The position numbers and the translations under genes were made by a program. From HGM12587 sp964580255 (lineage in GTDB: Bacteria; Bacillota; Clostridia; Lachnospirales; Lachnospiraceae), in the NCBI GenBank assembly GCA_964580255.1, contig CAZOJX010000042.1, positions 1 to 14,088 on the forward strand: a DNA stretch of 14,088 bases, written 5' to 3'. Within the stretch, counting starts at the first letter, position 1; each line of letters opens with the position of its first letter. Below are positions 1 to 5,659 of the stretch, in pieces. The notes beneath the pieces were generated by a model. It did no database searches and had not been told where the DNA came from. It was given only the letters and a program-made list of their open reading frames with translations.

Positions 1-669
1 TACGCTGCCAACGCCTTCATATTCGCTAGCAAGCAGAGCTCGCAATTCTTCTTTTGCAGCATTCTGAGCCGCTTTAATAGTTGGATCAACAGTTTCCAAT
101 AATGACACACATGCATCAAATTCTGCTTTTCCAGCATTCATTATATCGCGATCAGTAGCTCTTAAAATCTTACCAAGTGCTTCTCTAGCTTTTTGTTCAT
201 ATTCAAATCTTGATGAACTAGTATAATCTGCATTTGCGATATTTTCATTCATTATGGCTTCTTTTTCTTTAAAAGCCGCTTCTCTTTCTTCAATGAATTT
301 CTTGTGCTCTTTCATTGCCTCTTCATCATCTAAAGGCAATGCATCAAATTCAGCTTTAGCTTTTGCCAAAAGCATATTGGCTTCGTCTTCCTCTGTTGCA
401 CCATAAAGGATATCCGGCCATTTATTCAAAAATGCAATGATCAAATCTCCTTGTTCATCGGTATACTGGCTAGGATCGCCGATTCCACAATATTCCATTA
501 ATGCATTATTTGCGTCGTCCCAACTAGCATAATAACGAGTAAGCTCGCCATCTGATTCCTGGGATGCAGGAGCTTCGTTACTTGAAGCGAATGCCGTCAT
601 TGAGGACATAACCATTGATGCACAAACGGCAAAAATTAACAATTTTTTTAGTTTCGTTTTCAACCTCAT
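1..669 (-). CDS. Secreted helical protein, FIVAR-like module (3' end outside window)
   Basis: The first 223 residues are visible and the frame is open to the left edge. The start at 669 is backed by AAGGAG nine bases upstream and by a strong promoter. Residues 2-9 are basic, 10-28 hydrophobic, ending AFA|SS, which fits a Sec signal peptide with cleavage after residue 28. There is no lipobox. The mature part is acidic, Lys/Glu/Ala-rich and probably mostly helical. Residues 148-192 run ADYTSSSRFEYEQ...KAEFDACVSLL, which resembles the FIVAR module of Gram-positive surface proteins (D-Y-T followed by an amphipathic Ala-rich helix pair). KAEFDA occurs at 105-110 and again at 181-186. The function is unknown; a surface or exported adhesin-like protein is an inference. 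The gene is AT-richer than those to the right of 1160, and it is divergent from an XRE regulator that may control it. Confidence 0.8.
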   Translation of the reverse strand, partial: MRLKTKLKKLLIFAVCASMVMSSMTAFASSNEAPASQESDGELTRYYASWDDANNALMEYCGIGDPSQYTDEQGDLIIAFLNKWPDILYGATEEDEANMLLAKAKAEFDALPLDDEEAMKEHKKFIEEREAAFKEKEAIMNENIANADYTSSSRFEYEQKAREALGKILRATDRDIMNAGKAEFDACVSLLETVDPTIKAAQNAAKEELRALLASEYEGVGSV

Positions 670-698
670 CTTTCGTCTCTCCTTCTTTACTTTTAATT

Positions 699-741
699 AC
701 GGAAATATTTCATCATTATATTCATTTCTCTTTATTTCCGT
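699..741 (-). repeat. 9-bp inverted repeat in the 5' leader of the secreted-protein gene
   Basis: ACGGAAATA (699-707) and TATTTCCGT (733-741) are perfect inverted copies separated by 25 bases. Because the predicted start of transcription is near 742, the arms would form a stem at the very 5' end of the mRNA and leave the ribosome binding site (679-684) free. Known 5' stems of this kind can stabilise mRNA. A protein operator is the alternative reading. Confidence 0.5.
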
Positions 742-748
742 TTTTTAC

Positions 749-776
749 ATTATATCATTTTGACCTCATGTGTCAA
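749..776 (-). promoter_or_regulatory. SigA-type promoter for the secreted-protein gene
   Basis: On the minus strand TTGACA (771-776) is followed by a 16-base spacer and TATAAT (749-754). The -10 is preceded by TG one base away, so it is also an extended -10. Both hexamers are perfect consensus. The predicted transcription start is near 742, giving a leader of about 73 bases. The -35 lies inside a palindrome (760-776). Confidence 0.8.
760..776. promoter_or_regulatory. Palindrome TTGAC-N7-GTCAA, possible operator or facing -35 boxes
   Basis: TTGAC at 760-764 and GTCAA at 772-776 are inverted copies around position 768, in the intergenic region of two divergent genes. The right half is the -35 of the minus-strand promoter. 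The left half reads TTGACC on the plus strand and could be the -35 of the regulator gene. It is a candidate binding site for the adjacent XRE protein, but it may equally be two interlocked promoters. Confidence 0.4.
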
Positions 777-846
777 TTATAAACATCATTATGATAATGC
801 AATATCAAAATGTCTACCTTACGATACACTTAAGGGGGAGTTAAAA

Positions 847-1140
847 ATGATTGCCGAACGTATCAAGACATTGCGCGAGCATCACAATTTAACACAGGCA
901 GAGTTGGCGAAACGTTTGCGAATTACACGTTCAAGTGTTAATGCATGGGAGCTTGGAATTTCCGTACCAAGTACCTTTTACATTGTTGAATTGGCTCATC
1001 TTTTTAGTGTTTCCACAGACTACTTACTTGGAGTTAATTCTACCGCCACATTAGATGTGTCAGGTCTTTCAGATAAAGACATTGAATTATTACATAATAT
1101 CGTTCTACATTTACGCACAAAAAATCCGCAAGAGAACTAA
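847..1140 (+). CDS. XRE-family helix-turn-helix transcriptional regulator
   Basis: A 97-residue protein made almost entirely of a Cro/C1-type HTH domain. Residues 15-36 hold the core (LTQAELAKRL followed by ITRSSVNAWE), then SVPST, LAHLFSVSTDYLLG, and a short C-terminal helix (about 78-90) that could dimerise. It should bind DNA in the cytoplasm as a dimer. I chose ATG 847 because AAGGGGGAG (832-840) sits six bases upstream. The frame extends back to a TTG at 760, but that would place the divergent promoter region inside the gene. No clear plus-strand promoter is visible; the best candidate is TTGACC (760-765) with CATCAT (784-789). It is divergent from the secreted-protein gene, so autoregulation plus control of that gene is plausible, but this is inferred. 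No peptidase or sensor domain is attached. Confidence 0.88.
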   Translation: MIAERIKTLREHHNLTQAELAKRLRITRSSVNAWELGISVPSTFYIVELAHLFSVSTDYLLGVNSTATLDVSGLSDKDIELLHNIVLHLRTKNPQEN

Positions 1141-1161
1141 CTATTCTCTTACGGATTTTTT
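1119..1161. terminator. Bidirectional intrinsic terminator between regulator and two-component genes
   Basis: AATCCGCAAGAGAA (1123-1136) pairs with TTCTCTTACGGATT (1144-1157) with one C/A mismatch and a 7-base loop. There is an A-run on the left and a T-run (1156-1161) on the right, so it can end transcription from both sides. The regulator's TAA stop lies in the loop, and the response-regulator gene ends 20 bases to the right. Confidence 0.85.
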
Positions 1162-1181
1162 CATACTCGTTAATTTCTTTG

Positions 1182-1871
1182 TTATACTTTAAATCGGTAT
1201 CCCACACCCCAGATTGTTTCGATGTACTGTGGCTTGGAGGTATCATATTCGATCTTTTCCCTGATCTTTTTGATATGCACCGTTACCGTCGCAATATCTC
1301 CGATGGATTCCATATCCCAGATTTCCTTAAACAGTTCTTCTTTTGTATAAACATGGTTTGGGTTCTGTGCAAGGAAGGTTAAAAGATCAAATTCTTTTGA
1401 GGTAAAATTGGTTTCCTCTCCATTGACCCATACACGACGAGCTGTTTTATCGATCTTAATCCCGCGGATCTCAATGACATCATTGCTCGGCATTCCGCTG
1501 TTGATCAGGCGCTCATATCTTGCCAGATGCGCTTTGACTCTGGCAACCATTTCACTTGGGCTGAACGGTTTCGTCATATAGTCATCAGCTCCCATACCTA
1601 AGCCTCGGATCTTATCGATATCATCTTTTTTCGCCGAAACGATGATGATCGGCGTATTCTTTGTTTCGCGGATCTTGCGACAGATTTCAAATCCATCAAC
1701 TCCCGGAAGCATCAGATCTAAAATGATCAGATCAAACTCCTCTTTCAGGCCTTTCAGAAGTCCTGCATCTCCCTGATTTACCACTTCTACTTCAAAACCG
1801 CTGAGCTCTAAATAATCTTTTTCCAGCTCTGCGATCGCTACTTCGTCCTCTACGATCAAAATTCTACTCAT
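1182..1871 (-). CDS. OmpR/PhoB-family response regulator
   Basis: A 229-residue two-domain regulator of usual length. The receiver domain (about 3-115) has the acidic pair E8/D9, the phospho-acceptor D52 in ILDLMLPG, S79 in the conserved Thr/Ser position and K101 in MTKPF. The C-terminal winged helix (about 130-229) contains NFTSKEFDLLTFLAQNP and ends IETIWGVGYRFKV, typical of OmpR-type DNA binding. The start at 1871 (MSRILIVEDE) follows AGGAGG at about nine bases; an in-frame upstream Met at 1904 lies inside the kinase gene and lacks this support. The start overlaps the last eight bases of the kinase gene, so the two are translationally coupled. Phosphorylated by the adjacent kinase it should regulate transcription; the regulon cannot be read from the sequence. 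Confidence 0.95.
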   Translation of the reverse strand: MSRILIVEDEVAIAELEKDYLELSGFEVEVVNQGDAGLLKGLKEEFDLIILDLMLPGVDGFEICRKIRETKNTPIIIVSAKKDDIDKIRGLGMGADDYMTKPFSPSEMVARVKAHLARYERLINSGMPSNDVIEIRGIKIDKTARRVWVNGEETNFTSKEFDLLTFLAQNPNHVYTKEELFKEIWDMESIGDIATVTVHIKKIREKIEYDTSKPQYIETIWGVGYRFKV

Positions 1872-3012
1872 TGTTCGGAACCTCCTGATATTTTCTAAGT
1901 ACAAGGTACATCACTGTACCGATTCCTTCTTTACTGGTTACCCAGATCTTGCCGCCATGATCTTCCATGATCTTCTTTACAATGGAAAGACCAATTCCGC
2001 TTCCGCCCTTGGAAGAATTTCGGGAAGCGTCTGTTCGATAAAAGCGGTCAAAAATGTACGGCAGATCTTTTGCAGCAATTCCTTTTCCGTTGTCCTCGAT
2101 CTCTACCTGTACAAAATCCCCCACATCCTTTACCGTCATGCGAATCTTTGTCTCTGCTTTATCGGAATATTTCTTTGAATTTCCGATGATATTGTTGATC
2201 ACACGTTTGATCTGCTCTGCATCAGCGATCATCTGAACGGAATCATCCACATAGTTCTGATAGGTGAAGCCGATATGCTCATCTTCCAGTTCCCGGCTCA
2301 AATCTTCCGCACAATCCTCAAAATAATCCACCACATGGATCCGGTTAAATGTATAAGGAATCTTGTTGGTATCGATCTTGGAATAGAAAGACAGCTCATT
2401 GATCAGATGATCCATATCGATTGCCTTGCTGTAGATTGTCTGCAGATATTTATTCTGCTTTTCCGGTGTATCAGCCACGCCGTCCATCAACCCTTCCACA
2501 TAACCTTTGATGGCTGTGATCGGCGTTTTCAGGTCATGAGAAATGTTGCTGATCAGTTCTTTATTCTGCTGCTCAGACTGTATTTTTTCCTCTGCATTCG
2601 CCTTTAACCGCTTTCGCATTTCCTCGAAGTCTTCACACAATTCTCCAATCTCGTCCTTGTTGTGCACTTCGATCTCAAAATCCAGATTTCCATTTTTGAT
2701 ATTTTTCGTTGCCACCTGCAGCATATGGATCGGTGTTACAATGCTGTGATAGATCCAGAGCACCAGGCAGATTACGATCACAGGAACGATCAGACAAATA
2801 AGCATGGTCAGATCTGAAATGTATTCCCGAACCTCCGTTGCAAACATTTTTACTGCCTGGGTAATTTTTTCTACCGATGCGTTTTCCACCTGCAGTGCGT
2901 AAAGTTCATCCATATGATAATGGGTAAAGGTGATTATGCCGGCACTCAGAAGTGTCATCGGAAGACCGATGATCAAAAAGAATGCCAAAAAAAGTTTCGA
3001 CTTTATTTTCAT
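1864..3012 (-). CDS. Membrane sensor histidine kinase
   Basis: A 382-residue sensor kinase. It has a membrane segment at about 8-30, a short outside loop of about 37 residues, a second membrane segment at about 67-90, a HAMP linker (about 88-140), the HisKA H-box NISHDLKTPI with H159, and an HATPase domain: N-box around N274/N278, G1 box DNGKGI (307-312), F-box FDRFYR (321-326) and G2 box GGSGIGLSI (336-344). All catalytic elements are intact. The small outside loop suggests sensing in or near the membrane, for example envelope stress or membrane-active compounds; that is inference. The start at 3012 has GGAGAT about eight bases upstream. It is the first gene of a two-gene operon with the response regulator, with a promoter just upstream and a shared terminator at 1119-1161. 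Confidence 0.94.
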   Translation of the reverse strand: MKIKSKLFLAFFLIIGLPMTLLSAGIITFTHYHMDELYALQVENASVEKITQAVKMFATEVREYISDLTMLICLIVPVIVICLVLWIYHSIVTPIHMLQVATKNIKNGNLDFEIEVHNKDEIGELCEDFEEMRKRLKANAEEKIQSEQQNKELISNISHDLKTPITAIKGYVEGLMDGVADTPEKQNKYLQTIYSKAIDMDHLINELSFYSKIDTNKIPYTFNRIHVVDYFEDCAEDLSRELEDEHIGFTYQNYVDDSVQMIADAEQIKRVINNIIGNSKKYSDKAETKIRMTVKDVGDFVQVEIEDNGKGIAAKDLPYIFDRFYRTDASRNSSKGGSGIGLSIVKKIMEDHGGKIWVTSKEGIGTVMYLVLRKYQEVPNNE

Positions 3013-3038
3013 AGTTTATCATCTCCATATCTTTTTTC

Positions 3039-3044
3039 ATTATA
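3039..3044 (-). promoter_or_regulatory. Extended -10 promoter of the two-component operon
   Basis: TATAAT on the minus strand (3039-3044) is preceded by TG one base away. No good -35 lies 16-18 bases upstream, which fits an extended -10 promoter that may need an activator. The predicted start is near 3032, with a short leader of about 20 bases. Confidence 0.6.
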
Positions 3045-3083
3045 GCACAACCGCTCTGGCTCCACACCTAAACAATTGGTAAC

Positions 3084-3102
3084 TTTCTAAATTTTTTCTA
3101 AA
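3084..3102 (-). repeat. Direct repeat TTTAGAAA with 11-bp period upstream of the two-component promoter
   Basis: On the plus strand TTTCTAAA occurs at 3084-3091 and 3095-3102. It lies about 52-70 bases upstream of the predicted transcription start. OmpR/PhoB-family regulators typically bind tandem half-sites spaced by about one helical turn, so this is a candidate autoregulatory site. It is AT-rich and could be chance. Confidence 0.35.
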
Positions 3103-3112
3103 GGTTCCTCTC

Positions 3113-3149
3113 CATTAAACAAAAACAGACACGCCAAAGCGTGCCTGTC
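3113..3149 (-). terminator. Intrinsic terminator of metK
   Basis: Reading on the minus strand, ACAGGCACGC (3139-3148) pairs with GCGTGTCTGT (3125-3134) with one G-U pair, followed by TTTTTGTTT. It starts 17 bases after the metK stop. Confidence 0.85.
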
Positions 3150-3165
3150 ATGATTCTGCTCATTC

Positions 3166-4353
3166 TTATAAATATTTCTTTAAAATCTCAGCCTTATCTG
3201 TTTTCTCCCAAGGAAGATCAAGATCTGTTCTTCCAAAATGGCCGTAAGCTGCAGTCTGTTTATAGATCGGACGGCGAAGATCCAGCATTTTGATGATTCC
3301 TGCCGGACGAAGATCAAAGTTCTCTCTGATCATTTCCACCAGTTTTTCTTCAGAAAGCTTTCCGGTTCCAAAGGTATCTACCATAATGGAGGTTGGGTGT
3401 GCTACACCAATGGCATAGGACAGCTGAATCTCACATTTTTCTGCAAGTCCTGCTGCAACGATATTTTTTGCCACATAACGGGCTGCATAAGCTGCGGAAC
3501 GGTCTACTTTCGTACAGTCTTTTCCTGAGAATGCTCCACCGCCGTGACGTGCATATCCGCCGTAAGTATCCACGATGATCTTACGTCCGGTAAGTCCGCT
3601 GTCTCCATGAGGTCCGCCGATTACAAAGCGTCCCGTTGGGTTGATAAAGAATTTGGTGTCTGCATCAACCATTTCTTTTGGAAGGATTTCATCAAATACA
3701 TATTTTTTGATGTCTTCATGGATCTGTTCCTGGCTTACCTCTTCGCTGTGCTGAGTCGATAAAACGACTGCGTCCAGACGAGCCGGCTTTCCGTTTTCAT
3801 CATATTCTACAGTGACCTGTGTTTTTCCGTCCGGTCGAAGGTATGGCAACGTACCGTTTTTACGAACCTCTGTCAGGCGAAGTGCCAGTTTATGTGCCAG
3901 AGAAATGGCATACGGCATCAATTCCGGTGTTTCATTGGAAGCGTAGCCAAACATCATTCCCTGATCTCCTGCACCGATTGCTTCAATCTCCTCCTCGCTC
4001 ATGCGGTTTTCTTTCGCTTCCAGCGCTTTATCAACACCCATTGCGATGTCTGTAGACTGTTCATCAATCGCAGTGATCACCGCACAGTTATCCGCATCAA
4101 ATCCGAATTTTCCTCTGGTGTAGCCAATCTCACGGATCGTCTCACGCACGATCTTCTGAATGTCCACATACGCATTGGTCGTAATCTCTCCCATTACAAG
4201 CACCAGTCCTGTAGTGGTTGCTGTTTCACATGCCACACGGCTCATCGGATCTTTTTCCATCAATGCATCTAAGATCGCATCAGAGATCTGATCACAGATT
4301 TTGTCCGGATGTCCTTCAGTTACAGATTCGGAAGTAAATAAAAATTTTTCCAT
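3166..4353 (-). CDS. metK: S-adenosylmethionine synthetase
   Basis: Makes S-adenosylmethionine from L-methionine and ATP in the cytosol, releasing phosphate and pyrophosphate; the enzyme is a homotetramer in known family members. At 395 residues it has the usual length. Visible signatures are the N-terminal GHPDKICDQISDAILD (from residue 14), the GAGDQGMMFGYA motif (127-138), FVIGGPHGDSGLTGRK (243-258) and the Gly-rich GGGAFSGKDCTKVDRS (271-286), which carries ATP/phosphate-binding residues. No key motif is missing. The ribosome binding site is modest (GAAAGG about 11 bases before ATG). Expression is controlled by a SAM-I riboswitch in the leader, so high SAM should stop transcription before the gene. 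It has its own promoter and terminator. Confidence 0.98.
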   Translation of the reverse strand: MEKFLFTSESVTEGHPDKICDQISDAILDALMEKDPMSRVACETATTTGLVLVMGEITTNAYVDIQKIVRETIREIGYTRGKFGFDADNCAVITAIDEQSTDIAMGVDKALEAKENRMSEEEIEAIGAGDQGMMFGYASNETPELMPYAISLAHKLALRLTEVRKNGTLPYLRPDGKTQVTVEYDENGKPARLDAVVLSTQHSEEVSQEQIHEDIKKYVFDEILPKEMVDADTKFFINPTGRFVIGGPHGDSGLTGRKIIVDTYGGYARHGGGAFSGKDCTKVDRSAAYAARYVAKNIVAAGLAEKCEIQLSYAIGVAHPTSIMVDTFGTGKLSEEKLVEMIRENFDLRPAGIIKMLDLRRPIYKQTAAYGHFGRTDLDLPWEKTDKAEILKKYL

Positions 4354-4403
4354 CGTTTCTTCTACCTTTCTTCTTTGAGAAAGAATCTCTTACGGATTCG
4401 CAT

Positions 4404-4429
4404 AAAAAAAGGTCCGCATAAGCGGACCT
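4404..4429 (-). terminator. Regulated terminator of the metK SAM riboswitch
   Basis: On the minus strand AGGTCCGC (4422-4429) pairs perfectly with GCGGACCT (4410-4417), closing a 4-base loop, and is followed by a run of seven T (4404-4410). It lies 23 bases after the aptamer and 50 bases before metK. Its 5' arm can pair instead with the 3' strand of aptamer stem P1, forming the antiterminator. Confidence 0.93.
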
Positions 4430-4459
4430 GAATCTATCTTGACACTCAAATCCTCTTAT
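4418..4459 (-). promoter_or_regulatory. Antiterminator pairing of the metK leader
   Basis: In the RNA, AUAAGAGGAUUU (plus-strand 4448-4459), which includes the 3' strand of P1, can pair with AGGUCCGCUUAU (4418-4429), the 5' arm and loop of the terminator. This gives 12 positions with one A-G mismatch and two G-U pairs. It is mutually exclusive with both P1 and the terminator, which is the expected S-box switching logic: SAM bound, P1 forms and transcription ends; SAM absent, the antiterminator forms. Confidence 0.7.
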
Positions 4460-4550
4460 TGTTCGATTACTCGCTCAGGTTGGCACCTTCCGTTTCCGGG
4501 GTTGCCGTGGCTTCACAGATCCTTTGTATCTCCACCACTCTGAATAAGAG
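4453..4550 (-). promoter_or_regulatory. SAM-I (S-box) riboswitch aptamer
   Basis: A 98-base element read on the minus strand. P1 is CUCUUAUU (4543-4550) paired with AAUAAGAG (4453-4460). Between them are the conserved S-box blocks in order: CAGAGUGGUGGAG, CUGUGAAGCC, CGGCAACC, AAGGUGCCAA, and a short P4-like arm (GAGCGAGUAAUCG region). These match the SAM-I consensus that binds S-adenosylmethionine. It is directly followed by a terminator and then metK, so it is an OFF switch for SAM synthesis. Confidence 0.96.
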
Positions 4551-4590
4551 ATTTCTTTCTATTTTGTTGTTCTTTTCTGATACGCTGAAT

Positions 4591-4619
4591 ATTCTATTAC
4601 ATTGTATTTATCATGTCAA
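4591..4619 (-). promoter_or_regulatory. SigA-type promoter of metK
   Basis: On the minus strand TTGACA (4614-4619), a 17-base spacer and TAGAAT (4591-4596). The predicted start near 4584 gives a leader of about 230 bases containing the SAM riboswitch. It begins 11 bases after the stop of the glycosyltransferase gene, with no terminator between, so transcripts from the upstream operon can also enter this leader. Confidence 0.8.
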
Positions 4620-4629
4620 GAACTTTCTA

Positions 4630-5646
4630 TTAGTTAAATCCCACGATCATCTGTGCAACCTTATACGCTGCTACAGAGATTTTACGTCCGCCCTTACCCG
4701 GCAGGTTCATAGTATTCCCCATGATACTTCTGCGGATCTTGTGGTAAAGCCGCTGGTCTTTCCTTTTCAGATACTGCCAAAGTTCCTTCTTTTTCGCAAG
4801 ATTTTCCTCCGTCTTGGAACGGATTGCCAGGATTGATGATACCGTCATCATAATCTCGATATAGCTGATCATGTAATTACGCAGCTTTTTATTTCTAATC
4901 TTCCATACGTCACAGTCATCAATGATCAGCTTCGTTACGCGAATCTGCTGATCGATTCGTCCGATCATTACCTTTTCCTGCACAGACTGACCTTCCCGTC
5001 CTATATAGTAGCGGTAGAAATTGACGTCCATGTAATACAGCTTTTTCACATATGGCAGTGGGTGATATACATAGATATTGTCCACATAGAAGGTATGTTT
5101 CGGAAGCTCCAGCGCACAATCCTTCAGCATCTGTGTACGATAGATTACAGAATGCATCAAAATGTACTGCCCTACATGGAGGAATTTTACATCATTCCAT
5201 GTAAACACCTGATCCACCGGAAATGCGCTGCGGTACTGCATCACTTTTTTGCGTTTCTTTCCTTCTTTTTCATATACATAATTGCTGATGAACATATCTA
5301 CCATGTCACCGGATTTTACCAGCTCTGCCAGCTTCTTTAAGATTTTTTGGTAAGCTTCCGGGTTTACCCAGTCATCGCTGTCTACAACTTTATAATATAA
5401 TCCGGTAGCACAGCGGAGTCCGGCATTCACCGCCTCTCCGTGACCACCGTTTTCCTGATGTACGGCTTTTACGATGGTTGGATACTTCTGTGCATATTCA
5501 TCTGCAATGGCAGCCGTACCGTCTTTAGAACCATCATTGACAATGATGATCTCTACTTCTTCACCGCCGATCAGCAGGGACTCAATACAGTTTTTCATAA
5601 ATCCTTCGGAATTATAGGACGGAATTGCAACTGATAATAATTTCAT
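4630..5646 (-). CDS. Family 2 glycosyltransferase
   Basis: A 338-residue GT2-type enzyme, expected to move a sugar from a nucleotide-sugar to a cell-surface polysaccharide, lipid or protein acceptor. The GT-A fold signatures are in the N-terminal 100 residues: SVAIPSYNSEGF (5-16), EIIIVNDGSKDGT (32-44), the acceptor/turn region QENGGHGEAVNAGL (64-77), and VDSDDW (88-93), where the DxD-like metal site sits. The remaining two thirds are basic and poorly typed, with no clear membrane helix. The start at 5646 has AAGGTG six bases upstream and lies 13 bases after mutY; an in-frame Met at 5682 would overlap mutY. It is the last gene of the seven-gene run. Donor and acceptor cannot be told; no other polysaccharide genes are nearby. 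Confidence 0.87.
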   Translation of the reverse strand: MKLLSVAIPSYNSEGFMKNCIESLLIGGEEVEIIIVNDGSKDGTAAIADEYAQKYPTIVKAVHQENGGHGEAVNAGLRCATGLYYKVVDSDDWVNPEAYQKILKKLAELVKSGDMVDMFISNYVYEKEGKKRKKVMQYRSAFPVDQVFTWNDVKFLHVGQYILMHSVIYRTQMLKDCALELPKHTFYVDNIYVYHPLPYVKKLYYMDVNFYRYYIGREGQSVQEKVMIGRIDQQIRVTKLIIDDCDVWKIRNKKLRNYMISYIEIMMTVSSILAIRSKTEENLAKKKELWQYLKRKDQRLYHKIRRSIMGNTMNLPGKGGRKISVAAYKVAQMIVGFN

Positions 5647-5659
5647 TTTTTCACCTTTT

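Noticed and set aside
715..720. Second TATAAT on the minus strand ahead of the secreted-protein gene
   Set aside because: No -35-like hexamer lies 16-18 bases upstream (AAACGG there), while the promoter at 749-776 is near perfect.
760..846. N-terminal extension of the XRE regulator to the TTG at 760
   Set aside because: The extension has no ribosome binding site, would cover the divergent promoter, and the HTH family starts normally at ATG 847, which has AAGGGGGAG at good spacing.
1145..4398. 13-base sequence TCTCTTACGGATT shared by the terminator at 1145-1157 and the metK leader at 4386-4398
   Set aside because: A 13-base match is expected about once by chance in a window of this size, and the two contexts differ in structure.
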